From Haliclona indistincta (taxonomy: Eukaryota > Porifera > Demospongiae > Haplosclerida > Chalinidae), in contig OZ024783.1 in the NCBI GenBank assembly GCA_964017065.1, positions 9,189,367 to 9,253,366 on the forward strand: a stretch of DNA of 64,000 bases, read 5' to 3'. Under the pieces are notes generated by a model. It searched no databases, was not told where the DNA came from, and saw only the letters and a list, made by a program, of their open reading frames with translations. Position numbers and translations under genes: made by a program. Below, piece after piece: positions 47,201 to 57,738 of the stretch (position 1 is the first letter of the stretch; every line of letters begins with the position of its first letter).

Positions 47201-49671
47201 TTTAAAAACCAAAGATAACCATAATGTTAAACAAAAAAGGGCAAGTGTGCATTTTTATTTAACTTGTTCAAATTGTATTGCAACGCAACGTGACGCAAGA
47301 GTTATATATCTGTGTTGCATTTAAACAACTTGGCACAATTCACTGCATCACATTGTAAACCAGCTCTTACACAAGCTTGAACACAACCATGAACACCACC
47401 TGGCACCTGAAATGGGCCGCCGCCTAAAATTACGTAGTGCTCAATATTTAACATTGCAATTAATGCACATGTTAGAGCAGTCAGCTGACCTGTCCATGTG
47501 GAGGGCGGGGCATCCAGGAGGTACCGTGGACAGGTTAACACATAGTTGAGCAGCATGTGAGAGTAGTCGGACACCATCCAGGAATGGAAGTGACGCTGAG
47601 TCAGCATTAGAGAGAAATGATCCATGATACCCAGTACGCTGAGACAACCTCCTCCTATAGCCGAATGTACAATACAAGCACAAAAGAATAGTCAAAACCA
47701 AATTTGAATACCATAGTCACTAATGATCAATCCTTGTAAAAATTTTGGTTGTACAATGTACATAACCTTAACAAATTTGGGCAGTGGTGAAATCACTAAT
47801 TTTGTATCATAAAACAACCAGGAGCGTATAAGGGGAAGGAGCATTCAACTGCCATATTCGCTATAGTAATATTGAAGTCTAAAGTCCACCACCATGCGCT
47901 GTTGCTACTTGGAACTAATTGGGCCTTTCTTTGTGTGTTGTGGCTCACTATTTCCTACCTATACCTATCCATGCTTCTTCCTACCCGTATCTAGCTAAAA
48001 CAAGCGAACATTCAGTCAGAGCCATGATTTAGTTATCCTACCACAGTTGAACGATCCTTCCCCTTATACTCTCCTGAAACAACCTATACTACTGTACACA
48101 TCAACCTATACTACTGTACACATCAACCTATACTACTGTACACATCAACCTATACTACTGTACACATCAACCTATACTACTGTACACATCAACCTATACT
48201 ACTGTACACATCAACCTATACTACTGTACACATCAACCTATACTACTGTACACATCAACCTATACTACTGTACACATCAACCTATACTACTGTACACATC
48301 AACCTATACTACTGTACACATCAACCTATACTACTGTACACATCAACCTATACTACTGTACACATCAACCTATACTACTGTACACATCAACCTATACTAC
48401 TGTACACATCAACCTATACTACTGTACACATCAACCTATACTACTGTACACATCAACCTATACTACTGTACACATAAACATTCTTTTGAACTATTGTTAT
48501 GATTTACAAACTACATGATCTGTCTAGACACAATACACACAAGGATCAAAGCTGAGGCCTGACTACTCTCTTGGTAAATCAGAAACTTTCAAAATTGTGT
48601 GAGTATAGATAGACATAACAATGACTCACGGCTATGAGCTGACTTGAGTACAGCACGCATCGTGTCCACGATATCCTACAATGGAGATAAACACACTAAC
48701 AATTTGACATACAATATAGAATCTACAAAAAGTACAAATTTGAATTTTTGTTTAGTTCATAGCGTAAAACACTGACAACCGCCTACAGTCCCTTAGGACT
48801 GCTAAAACAGAGTTTATCTACCCATTATACCACATGGTTGAACCTGCAACAATGATATCACTACTTCCTTTTTTCTAACCAACTTGTAAAACACAATACA
48901 ACATTAGACAACATGAAGACAAGGTGCCAGCTATTGTGAATTGAGCATGAAAACAAGAGTAGTCAGTGGTGAATCACATAATAATTTCTGACATCAGCTT
49001 GGTTAAAATCATGGTCAACTATTGTCTACATAACTTTATTAATTAATCGTAGGCAAGCTTCAACACAAACCACCCCAGACAATAATCCTCATCCCCTCTC
49101 ACCTGCTTCATCTTCTTTCTGCTGGTCTGGGCACCAGCTGATGCAACCGGCTTCTCTCTGTCCAGTTTCAACGCTGCCTCACACTCTCGAATCACATAGT
49201 CTACCACACCGATGAACAAGCCGTCCCATGTGACTAAACTCGAGCTGCTGCTACCACTTCGGCCTCTCTGTCCAGCACTGCTGCTGTCAATGTAGTTCTT
49301 CACCTCCTCAGACTCAAGAAGACCACGCAAGCTTTCAGCAGCTTTCTAAACACACATGTAACAAACAGTCACACACTGAACAGGTTTCACATACATAATA
49401 ATCCCCAAACAAGGGAATTGCATGAACATATGCTGCTAAAACCTCTCAATAGAATACACTCCATTCCTAACAAGAAGCGGAACTGTTTCTTCGCTTATGG
49501 ACCACAAAAGTAAACAGTAAACATACAACCCTAATTAGTGTTGACCACGTGGTGTTCAGCTCGATAACCACACGAGTAGATACATCGCAGTTCTCTTACC
49601 CGACGGTCTGTGCTTTTGTCTCCCGAGAGACGCTGGTAGGCAGAGAGAAGGCTGTTCAGTTCGTGACTCAT
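41262..49671 (-). CDS. ATM: ATM protein kinase, N-terminal exons 1-8 (TAN region)
   Basis: Exons on the minus strand: 49600-49671, 49103-49345, 48630-48675, 47490-47654, 42771-42948, 41996-42154, 41659-41688, 41262-41410. ATM is the PIKK-family nuclear kinase that signals DNA double-strand breaks; this covers only its N-terminal helical repeats. Matches to animal ATM in order: MSHELNSLLSAYQRL and AAESLRGLLES; LVTWDGLFIGVVDYVI with AQTSRKKMKQ; DIVDTMRAVLKSAHSR; DYSHMLLNYVL; DLLAIYCKLF and LARVIHSIISHC; TVLEHLLAGLNGY; DQLIEFLRIQ; VRVHHPQGAHTDDDG with KWKSVLNKVHELVLSE. All junctions are GT-AG with matching phases. Exon 6 is 159 bp where phase needs 160: one base is missing near 42061 (RGRLC / QLGEEICPQLLQAW). 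No later ATM exon was recognised below 41262, so the gene is either cut here or its next exons are beyond what I can see. Confidence 0.88.
41417..41642. repeat. (GAGT)n minisatellite filling ATM intron 7
   Basis: About 225 bp of gagt/gtga units with scattered variants. On the transcribed minus strand this is a (CACT)n pyrimidine-rich run that leads directly to the CAG acceptor of exon 8 at 41411-41413. Confidence 0.95.
41945..41995. repeat. (CACT)n tract at the start of ATM intron 6
   Basis: On the minus strand this is GTGAGTGAGCAAGTGAGTGA and so on: the exon 6 donor GTGAGT has expanded into a GTGA tract of about 50 bases. It is complementary to the intron 7 repeat. Confidence 0.9.
42952..43013. 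repeat. (GGGA)n tract forming the exon 5 pyrimidine tract of ATM
   Basis: About 15 gggagggag units. On the transcribed strand they read (TCCC)n followed at once by TCAG and exon 5 at 42948, so the repeat is the polypyrimidine tract. Confidence 0.95.
46083..46842 (-). mobile_element. Non-autonomous element with subterminal repeats and 3' hairpin (copy 1)
   Basis: On the minus strand it begins ttattatgcctcggtgggcgg and ends ccaccgaggcataagcacc, then ttcggtgcctag. The subterminal words TTATGCCTCGGTGG / CCACCGAGGCATAA and the terminal gcacc-ttc-ggtgc hairpin match the second copy at 60.4-61.0 kb. Layout resembles Helentron-associated elements; class is inference. Confidence 0.65.
47154..47207 (+). 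repeat. Remnant end of the 1.9-kb foldback family
   Basis: gcgtcatccctatacttttc then an AT-rich run match the outer right end of the element at 1949-2667 (gcgtcatccctacactttttag…). Only this end is present. Confidence 0.65.
48076..48474. repeat. 22-bp minisatellite, about 18 copies, in ATM intron 3
   Basis: Units aacctatactactgtacaca-tc are nearly identical. Since 22 is not a multiple of three, the open plus frame (NLYYCTHQPILLYTSTYTTV repeats) is a repeat by-product. It lies between ATM exons 3 and 4. Confidence 0.95.
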
Positions 49672-49714
49672 AGCAGAGAGAAACAGCTCCGCTACTCAGC
49701 TCAAGCAACTGACT

Positions 49715-49745
49715 GACCCACGTGGCACGTGCACCGCGCGCGCGA
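49715..49745 (-). promoter_or_regulatory. Likely ATM promoter: two E-boxes and a CpG tract
   Basis: Two CACGTG words (49719-49724, 49726-49731) and a GCGCGCGC tract lie about 50-75 bases upstream of the ATM start codon. Promoter role is inferred from position and composition. Confidence 0.45.
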
Positions 49746-50375
49746 AATTAACTATGTACATGACTACATTGACTAGGCTAGTACATGACCAAATCAACTT
49801 GCATAAGAAAGAAATAATGTGTAAAATACAAGTGCATATGAGAGACAGAGAATTGGTAAAGGTGATAAGTAGACTGCAATTTATATTAATAATCCGTGCA
49901 AAGAGAAAGAAAGGAATACAGTATTGCGTGGTCTCGCAGTCTAAAAACTACTAAACCCAGGCTACACCCAAGACCCTAAAAACCTTAACCTAACGTGACA
50001 GTATGGACCTAACAGTGTCCAGTATTCGCCAACCTGCCCAGTATGCGTTAGGCGAATACTTCCGTTCACAAAGAAAATATAGCTTAACAGGTCAGATTAT
50101 TCACTTCGACCCATCACCTCTCTTGTCTAGCTTCTGCTAAATGAGGTATTTGGATAATTGGTGAAACACCTTGAGGCAGGACAAGAAAAATCTATCAAAG
50201 TGAATGCCTCAACTCAAGGACATTTATTTACAGCAAGTTCTGATGACTGCAGTTTAACATTATTTTATGAGAACCAATAATGAAAATTTATATATTGCAC
50301 AATGCAAGTTTTTTTAAATGTGATACAATGTCAATTATAATTATTTTCATGATTGACTTAACAAAAAAATCATTA

Positions 50376-51064
50376 TTAAATCATTGACAAAATCCACAAG
50401 TGATCATTATCTTGTGATGTTACAATAGGGCCACATAAATTATCTACTGGTACAATTGCACTGAGCTCGAGTGTAGTATCTACAAAAAGAAGACCAGATT
50501 CGATATCCTTCGAGCAGGTGAAAACCATGTGACTGATGCAAATATTGTGTTCTTTCCACAAAAGCAATGTTAAAACAACAATTTAATTTGACCTAACTTT
50601 AAAGAGTTTTCAGGTTGTCTGACAAAGATAAACGAAGAGGAAACATTAGCGGTATCAAATAAATGGCTAGTTAACAATACTTTTCTTCGATTACCATCAA
50701 GTTTGATGTAGCGAGTGAGTTCCAATACCTCTCTTGATACAGTTCGCATTTCTTCTTCGAAACAAGAAAGAAGAGGCCCAGATAACGGTGTCCAAGTGGA
50801 CATCAAAGGGAATTGTCTCAGTCTGTGTTGAACTTTCGCCTTTCTTTTTTCATAACGAAGGCACAAGTCATTGAACTCAGGTATTGATTCACGGTAGAGA
50901 GCCTTTAACTTTATTACTTCTCCATCATTGAGTGTGATCTTTTTATCGGAACTACTTTGGAATTCTTGAGGTCTTTCAGGATGAAAAAGTGTTTTCTCTG
51001 GCAATTGACCGGAACACTCTAAAAAGTGTGCCCAGTCAAACAACTGATAAGTTTCCAAAACCAT
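50376..51064 (-). CDS. Uncharacterised ORF pair next to the MULE relic
   Basis: A 164-codon frame (50570-51064) starts MVLETYQLFDWAHFLECSGQ and contains ITLNDGEVIKLKALYRESIP and RKAKVQHRLRQFPLMSTWTP. A second short frame (50376-50567) follows. Composition is that of a folded protein rather than chance, but I do not recognise a family. It abuts the oppositely oriented transposase relic and may be its partner ORF or part of another element. Confidence 0.35.
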
Positions 51065-51111
51065 AGCTTCAGGGTATCGCCTGTTGAGTGTTCTACAGAG
51101 TGGGTATACTA

Positions 51112-51766
51112 GTGGCAGAGGATGTGGATAGCTTGAAGTGGCTGGTCGATACCTTCAAAAACTCCAACAATGAGAACCCGTGTTGTTATGGCAGGCAGAC
51201 AAGGATATCAAGGAGCGAGATGTGCTCAAAGAATGCCTTCCAGATGCTGTTATTCTCATTTGCCTTTTCTTAGATCTTTTAGAAGATAGATTTCTTGTGA
51301 AAAAGTGGGAATTACATCAGGTCAGAGACAGCTATCTCTAGAATTAGTGTAACAGATTGCTTACAGCTCAACAGAAGAAGAGTACGCCAAAGTACACTCT
51401 GAGTTTCGACGAGATGTTCCCAAGGTTGTGAAAAAGTACTTTGAGGAATGTTGGCATCCCATTCGAAAAGAATGGGTCATGGGGCTAGCTCAAGGCAGAG
51501 AGTGGAAGCTTCCTCAATATGACAAACAACCGTCTGGAAAGCATAAATGGGGAACTGAAGCAAGTGATTAGTCGCCATAGCTCGCTTGAGAAGTTCATTG
51601 ATAGCTTTTTACGATTCTTGCCACACTGAGAACTGAACATGACCACAAAGCTGCGGTGATGTTTCAAAAAGTCAAGGTGCAGAATTTTGAGCAGGGCAGT
51701 GCAGAGAGCAGATAGTGAATTGCTTATACTTTATATACTTCTTCGTTTGTTCTCAATCAACTGAAA
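51112..51766 (+). pseudogene. Mutator-like (ZSWIM-type) transposase core, decayed
   Basis: VAEDVDSLKWLVDTFKNSN, then in changed frames DKDIKERDVLKECLPDAVIL with ICLF, ITSGQRQLSLELV, YSSTEEEYAKVHSEF, CWHPIRKEWVMGL, MTNNRLESINGELKQVIS and RHSSLEKFIDSF. This is the order of the MULE transposase core found with SWIM fingers: acidic strand (AED), second Asp region (DKD), H/W block, and NNRLES. At least two in-frame stops (51286, 51351) and several frame changes are present. The SWIM exon follows directly. Confidence 0.7.
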
Positions 51767-53469
51767 ATGGCTCCAAAGGTGAAGAAAATAAGAGAAGATG
51801 GTGATGAATATCGAGTGACAACACCAGAAGGAGAGAAATTAGTGTCTTTGGAGAACTGCGGTTGCATGTTTCATACCTCAACGCGATTACCTTGTCGTCA
51901 TATGCTTGCATTGCGTTCCCAGGTTGGGGAACCCCTGTATGATCCTACTTTATGTGATGAACGGTGGACATATGGTTACTATCGATCAACCCAGCGTTTG
52001 TTTGCAGAAAAATCTTCCCCTTCTTCTCTTCTTGTTACAACAGCGACCAAATCTAGCCGTTCTTTGAGCCAGCATGAGAAGTATCGTAAAGCTCTTCTTC
52101 TATCTTCAGAGTTAGCTTCTGTTGCTAGTGCTGCATCCAACGTTCATTTTGAGCGTAGAATTGAGCTGTTGTCGAGACTCACTGATCACTGGAGAAGAGG
52201 TGAAGAAGTTACTGTTACTAAAGTTGTTGATTATGGTAAGTATATTTCGATCCCGGTACCGGGACGTACTTGCTCATCTGCTGGGCATGCTGCAGTTCCC
52301 AGCTAGGGTATAATGAACTCTTGTTAACAATTGTTCCCACAGGGTGAAGCCTAAATTAATACAATATTTGCATGGGGGTGAGAGATTGTCTTGTGTAACT
52401 GACAGTCACTCAAAGGGGTGAGCACCTTCTGCCTACTAAATGAAACCCTGTGTGTGTGTGTATAATATAGGTACCTAATACTGTACACTTAATGTACTAC
52501 TTTACTGAATTTCTAATAGAGTCTGCAAGCGAAAATGAATGTGAAGTACATGAGCCAGAGTATGTTGATACACATGGAGTTGGACTTGAGGGTTAGTGTG
52601 TGTGCATTAGTTAGTGTGCCACTATGGATTGCAAATTTAGGTCCTGGTTCCAATGATAGTCAAGTTGGAGATACTCTAGTTGGTGATGTATGTGTACAAG
52701 AAGGTGGAGCTAAGGGTATGTATTATTCGGCCTAGTATATTTACACTTATGTACAACTATGTTGTTCTATAGGTGATGATGTTGTTGCTAAGGAATGTGA
52801 TGTTGCTAGTAGTATGTCTGGACAGGAAAGATTTGTAGGTAAGCACACTCAATAATGCAATTATATGTACTACACGGGGTCTCCCCCATATAGAAGGTGC
52901 AATCTCTCTCAGCTCAAATATCAGTAGTGGCATACCTACACATACATGTACAGGACAATGTGATACAAGAAAATTAAAAAGATTTCTATCGAAATCAAAA
53001 GGATGTAGGGTTGTGAAATCTACCACTGGTCAACGATGTAAACTAACAAGGAACAAGCATGGAATGGTAACACGATTGCCTTGCTAACAGACCATAGATC
53101 CCTACATCAGTGGCTGCTGTAGTTGACTATAGCTAGTTCAGCTTAGCTTGTTGCTGTTGACTGACACCTGACGTGCATTCAGCTTGTGTCAGCTTATGTA
53201 CAGCCACTGATGTAGGGATCTATGGTCTGTTAGCAAGGCAATCGTGTTACCATTCCATGCTTGTTCCTTGTTAGTTTACATCGTTGACCAGTGGTAGATT
53301 TCACAACCCTACATCCTTTTGATTTCGATAGAAATCTTTTTAATTTTCTTGTTTGTGTCCTTTTTCTTTTTCAGTGAAGTGCAGTTCAATATCAAGCAAT
53401 TACTGTGCCGTCTTTGTTTCCACCATTGGTTTGGTTTTCCTGTTGTTGATGGTTTTTCTTTATTATTAA
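51767..53469 (+). CDS. SWIM zinc-finger 3' exons ending in a predicted membrane anchor
   Basis: Exons 51767-52235, 52520-52591, 52641-52715, 52773-52838 and 53375-53469, all GT-AG and all phase 1. Exon 1 holds the SWIM finger: CGCMFHTSTRLPCRHMLALR (C-x-C-x8-C-x-H). Three short acidic/Gly-rich exons follow (ESASENECEVHEPEYVD; GPGSNDSQVGDTLVGD; GDDVVAKECDVASSM). The last exon encodes NYCAVFVSTIGLVFLLLMVF and LYY-stop, a clear hydrophobic segment at the extreme C-terminus, as in tail-anchored membrane proteins. Upstream it joins a decayed MULE core in the same orientation; whether this 3' part is still expressed is unknown. A 152-bp perfect foldback lies in the last intron. Confidence 0.55.
52965..53352. 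mobile_element. Foldback element with 152-bp perfect arms
   Basis: 52965-53116 and 53201-53352 are exact reverse complements; the 84-bp loop is unrelated. Inside each arm TGTAGGGT.. and ..ATCCCTACATC form ends of a roughly 110-bp unit. A diverged single arm is at 23986-24119, and the words ATCCCTACATCAG(C/T)GGCT are shared with the element at 1949-2667. Confidence 0.9.
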
Positions 53470-54036
53470 CAATTTTAAACGTGTAGGTAAGTAATTTTTA
53501 TGCTGTAGATATCAGCTCGCCTACGCATGCATGAATACAGTGCATACGAGCCCCGCCCACACTTGCTTACGGCGGTTATAATTATCTGGCAAGGCAGAAA
53601 GGTGATTCTGCGCTTGCTAGCTTACCGTTCTTCGAAGACTCCAGACAAATATGTGTTCTCCTAGCCTCGCCTCCAGGCTAGATATCATAATAATATAGCC
53701 TGGTACAGACTGTCTACGCATGCGCGCAATATCCACACTAATAATAAGATAATTATATTCATGATTTTTGCAAGTAGCTGTATTTTCCTAGCCATGGGCA
53801 TTCGTGCAGTCAGAGTCGCTGCGTGCAGTTTGCTTGCCTATTGATAGGCATCGAATATAGCAAATTTCAGCAATGCAGTATTAGCCATCGCGGAGCTACG
53901 AGCTCGCCCTGTGAAGACTAAGCACGATTGATTGTACACACTCTTTCTTTAGTTGTGCGGAAGGTACGAAGCTAAAACTGCTCGAGCATGCTCATCTGCC
54001 ATCTGTGCAGGAATCCATGCGATGTTTTCGCCGAGC

Positions 54037-54114
54037 GCTGCTCGTACGCGATATTACAGCTACGTGGTGCCAGACAGCACAGCCTGCGTTGCTGTAATAT
54101 CGCGTACGAGCAGC
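54037..54114. repeat. 24-bp perfect inverted repeat with 30-bp loop
   Basis: 54037-54060 and 54091-54114 are exact complements (core cgtacgcgatattacagc). It lies inside the 2.2-kb element and could form a precursor-like hairpin if transcribed. Confidence 0.9.
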
Positions 54115-54896
54115 ACCATTCCAGCTTTGCCAACTCTCTCAAGAGCATATTTTACAGCGTCATTGAAGGTATCAGGCGAAACGCAAAGGGTCCAAATTTA
54201 CTAGATTTGTTTTGCAACGGAAGTAGGCGTTGCCCCGCGGCCTTGGAGAAGATGGAGGAATGCTAGTCGTGTTAGGAAACTTGGCCATTACAGCTGTTGT
54301 CTCCTGAACTGTTGGCTAAATTGGCGTTCTATTGCTTACTAACTGTTATAGTTATTGTTTAGCGGAGTCTCGATGATGACAGCGTGTTGTAGATATGAAA
54401 TACAGCGATCTCAACTGAGTCCTGTCTACTATTTGCTATTGTCGGTTTGCGCTTTGAGGGCGCTTCACTTCACAGAGGTAAACCAGACACCCTATATAAC
54501 CTAGTAGTGTTATAGAACAGGCATTTAGCTACAATTTGGTGTAGCTCATTGCGGTATAGGTGTGTAAAAACAAAAGTGTGCCACTGTTTTATGCGTTCAA
54601 TTGTTGTGTACAATTGGTCCTTTTATGCATTCCAGCTCTATATTGCTGCAAGTTCTTTGCAACAAAAAGTACAGTACTCAAAACTGATTTGGTAAGGTGT
54701 TTAGTGACCCCATCCTTTGCTTTCATGCTCCAGATTGTCATCATGTACTCCAAGCTTCTTTAGATTCGCTATGGCTAATGCTATTAAAGTTTAATCATTG
54801 TTAAATGCCTATCATAACATGCTTTGCACAATACATCATCTGTCATCACTGTAGCAATAAATTCTGTGTGCTCAGTTAGGTGTTATGGCATCAGGG

Positions 54897-55175
54897 CTAT
54901 GCCTTGTGTACGGCTGACAAGCTGTTGGTCTGGCCAGTCACTATTAATGATTTCTTTTCCACTTTGGAATAAAAATTATAGTGAGCATCATTCATATGCA
55001 ACACTGCCTCCATTCTATGCGCACGGCACATGCAGCTATCACCTAGGATGGTTGAGTAGCGCTGAAAAAACTCCTGATGTTGTTCTTCTAATGTATTCAA
55101 GTGACAGTATCTTCCCTGCATCTTACTACACAAGAAACATGGCCCACAAGGTCTTCCTGGATGGTGGGACTCCAA
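54897..55175 (-). pseudogene. Zinc-binding ORF fragment inside the 2.2-kb element
   Basis: The minus frame reads CGPCFLCSKMQGRYCHLNTL, then ILGDSCMCRAH. Paired CxxC-type Cys with a closing CMCRAH resemble a putative zinc-binding N-terminal region seen in sponge/cnidarian transposon ORFs (by memory). No start or catalytic part is present. It may be the last trace of the element's own gene. Confidence 0.35.
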
Positions 55176-56383
55176 TTTACCCAGGAAAAACGACTACTTC
55201 AGACACAGCTATACTTTATCTATAATATCAGAATGAAATTATTGTATATTAACATGGTCATTATGACGGTCAACAAAAATACCTCTCAAGAGAGTAGTTT
55301 ATGTACGACAAGAGTGAAACCTTCAGAATACGCTCCTGGATGTCTGACCTAGTGGTAGATGTTCTTAAATTTGCCCTATCGCTGTAAAAACGAAAACGTG
55401 CCACCGTTTTGCAAACTAGTACTTTCAAGATGTTTTGCACTATATTTTAAACATTACTGCGTCTACTGCTCTCGGATGAACATGATAACACGCAGGAGTG
55501 CATGAACTATGAGTAAGAAATAGTTTTAGGCCAAGTATTATCATACGAGCGAAGACCTAGCCGTTTGAAGACTGACGCTTCCTAGCTGCCGTTTTGGTGC
55601 GCGTTTATTAGAGTGCAAAAGTATCTCGGCGTATGAGCAGAATTGAGACCCTTTGCGTTTTGCCTGGTATCGGTCGCAGTAACAGTAGCGCTAGCTGAGC
55701 GCTAGTCATTGTTGATGTAAATTGGAACGGACGTATATCTAAACGTGCGCGAACAAATTCACGGAACGTACACGGTGTTTTACTAATTACACCAGTTTTG
55801 GTGTAATTTTGGAGCATGCGCAGACAGTCTGTACCAGGCCATCTCTCAGCTTTGGGGGAGTGGCCTGGAGGCGAGGCTAGTGTTCTCCGTGATCTATACG
55901 GCGTGGCGATACTCAAGCTTGTGCTTGGTCACGTGCGCTAACCACAGCTTGGTCACGTGCGAATTGCGCAATCACTATAATTATTAATGGCGTCTAACAC
56001 TTAGCTGACAATGGATCACGATCGAGAAATCGCGGAATTTATATCGCCGTTTCGCTAAAAACTAAGTTCAAAAGGCACATGCCAGGAGAATTTCACGACT
56101 GTTCGTGGGTGTTTTGGTCTCGGCACTGCTAGCGTAAAGGTGCTAGGCGAGTGGAAGAAAGAAAGAAGAAAGAAAGAAGAAAGAAGAAAACGAAGATGAC
56201 GAAACTCGATTTTCACCGTTTCCAGGTTCGTCACTTTAGTAACAATCTCGAGCGATCTCCTTGCTACGGTAAGACGGGGCAACGCCAGATAGCAGATTTA
56301 AGTGTCTTTGGACGTATAAAATTCATCACCAAGCGAAATATCAGCGTTTGAACGCTAATACATTGTATGTAGCCGCCATCTTG

Positions 56384-56440
56384 TTTTCTCGTTCAACCCT
56401 ACATAGGGAGACACTACCGTGTCTCCCTAATTAAAGCGCC
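56384..56440. repeat. Short palindrome tagggagacac/gtgtctccct
   Basis: agggagacactaccgtgtctccct forms a compact hairpin preceded by caaccctacat, reminiscent of the CCCTACA ends of the foldback families. Minor. Confidence 0.45.
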
Positions 56441-56704
56441 ATGAATGATCATGTTACAATGTAGTTGAGAGAAGAACAAGCTAGACTGGAGATGCTAATG
56501 GATCATCAAAGATGACACTATCACAGTCCAGTGTGTATTATACTAGTCAACTACTCTGTTGTACGTGTGTTCATGGTTTGCATTTGTACATAAAATTTTA
56601 ATTACAAGTAAAAAAATGAATGCTGTTTCTCACGTGATAAAGGATTGCATAATAATAATCAGTACTTCGCCACGACCTAGCCATTTGAGCTGGAGTTACG
56701 CAGT

Positions 56705-57450
56705 AAGCGCAGAGCTCTCAACCAATTTTTTTCTTTTGAGTGAGAGTCTGATTTGAAATGAGTGAGATTCAGATCTAAATGAGTGAGACATGCTCTCGGA
56801 CTTTCCACTTGTAGACTATATTGGTTTTTCAAGTATCTAGTTCACTTTTTACAACTGTGTGCTTCTAAAATGAGGTCTTGATGCAATATGCCGTGTCACA
56901 TCACGCTCTCCTTGGTGCTTACACGACAGCTTTTTGTGGCAAACTGTACACTGGAAGGAAGACTCTTCTCTGGGTACAGAACGAATGCAGGGCCACTTTC
57001 TGTTCCAGCTAGGCTTGAACTTGGCCCTGTATGTAGCTGCTCCTCTGTAGCGTTTTGCATTTGTACTACTAGAAGTAGAACTTGAGTTTTCGTTGCGATC
57101 TGCTTCTTCGCCCGAGGCATGCACATCTGATTCTGAGTCGGACATCACTGATTCTTCACTCACTATTCACTCAGCTGCTGGTCTTGCCCTTCTAACTCAC
57201 GATCTGGATTATTGTCTTTGCCAGTACACGCGCAAACTAACATGCAGCTAGCTAGCTAGCTGCGAGCGCTCAAACGAACATTGTGCACGTGATCATATAG
57301 TCGCACGTGACCAAAGTATTAATATTCATCATTATTGGCAGTTGTGTGTAAATTTGCGTGAGAACCAAGACAGTTTGCGTATCAGCGTGAGACAAGTGCC
57401 AAATGCGTGAGTCTCACGCAATTTGCGTGAGAGTTGAGAGCTCTGCGCTT
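56705..57450 (-). mobile_element. hAT-like element with BED-type zinc finger
   Basis: The ends AAGCGCAGAGCTCTCAAC and its complement (18 bp) contain CAGAG…CTCAAC, the hAT-type start. An 8-bp duplication could not be settled. Inside, the minus frame from 57145 encodes the protein listed separately. Sub-terminal gtgaga words recur in both orientations. The transposase core is missing, so it is an internally deleted copy. Confidence 0.6.
56849..57145 (-). CDS. BED-type zinc finger protein of the hAT-like element
   Basis: The ATG frame MSDSESDVHASGEEADRNEN leads to YRAKFKPSWNRKWPCI and CTVCHKKLSCKHQGERDVTR with HIASRPHF. C-x2-C and a trailing His pair in a (K/R)-W-P…C-T-x-C frame are typical of the N-terminal finger of hAT-derived proteins. 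It stops after FRSTQL, either because the element is deleted or because a splice site follows. About 98 residues. Confidence 0.55.
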   Translation of the reverse strand: MSDSESDVHASGEEADRNENSSSTSSSTNAKRYRGAATYRAKFKPSWNRKWPCIRSVPREESSFQCTVCHKKLSCKHQGERDVTRHIASRPHFRSTQL

Positions 57451-57456
57451 TAAGCG

Positions 57457-57738
57457 ATGGATGCGAACCAGAACTCAACAAGTGACGAAGACAATTGTTC
57501 TAGTGATACGGACGACAAAATCAGAGTCGCCGAGGAGCCGGCTACTGTGGCACCGCCATCGGTCGAAGGCAACATAGTACATCATTCAAGTCATCATACA
57601 AGCTCTGAAGTCACCGGACCTCCGTCGAAAGTATCAAACCTAGACGAGGTAACCACGCCGTGGAAAGAGTCTACAAGCAAGCTGTGTAATATAACGAGCC
57701 AGCAATCATCTGATAGTACTGCTCATGAAGGAGAACAG
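57457..57738 (+). CDS. First coding exon of an unknown gene
   Basis: An ATG frame MDANQNSTSDEDNCSSDTDD continues Ser/Thr/Pro-rich to HEGEQ and ends at a strong donor (CAG-gtatgt), in phase 0, after 94 codons. The next exon was not identified. The start lies seven bases beyond the hAT-like element, so the element may have inserted in its promoter. Low-complexity, probably disordered. Confidence 0.35.

Larger units (their letters stand above)
43014..47489 (-). other. ATM intron 4 (with simple repeats and one mobile element)
   Basis: No coding sequence expected or seen. It holds a (CA)n tract at 43547-43569, a direct duplication of a roughly 75-bp segment starting aaagtcatgcgctcctctgg (43619 and 43747), a 12-bp-stem hairpin at 44901-44934 (agtgtgggactg / cagtcccacact), the element at 46083-46842, and a foldback-end remnant at 47154-47207. 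Confidence 0.7.
53662..55879. mobile_element. 2.2-kb TIR element with 9-bp target duplication (TAGCCTCG… ends)
   Basis: GTGTTCTCC occurs exactly at 53653-53661 and 55880-55888. The ends TAGCCTCGCCTCCAGGC and the complement enclose 2218 bp; a further paired block (GCCTGGTACAGACTGTCT) lies just inside. The 9-bp duplication suggests the Mutator superfamily. It shares its end consensus with the element at 59408. Inside are a 24-bp perfect hairpin, a zinc-binding ORF fragment on the minus strand and two inverted copies of an aaacgcaaagggtc word. Confidence 0.85.
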
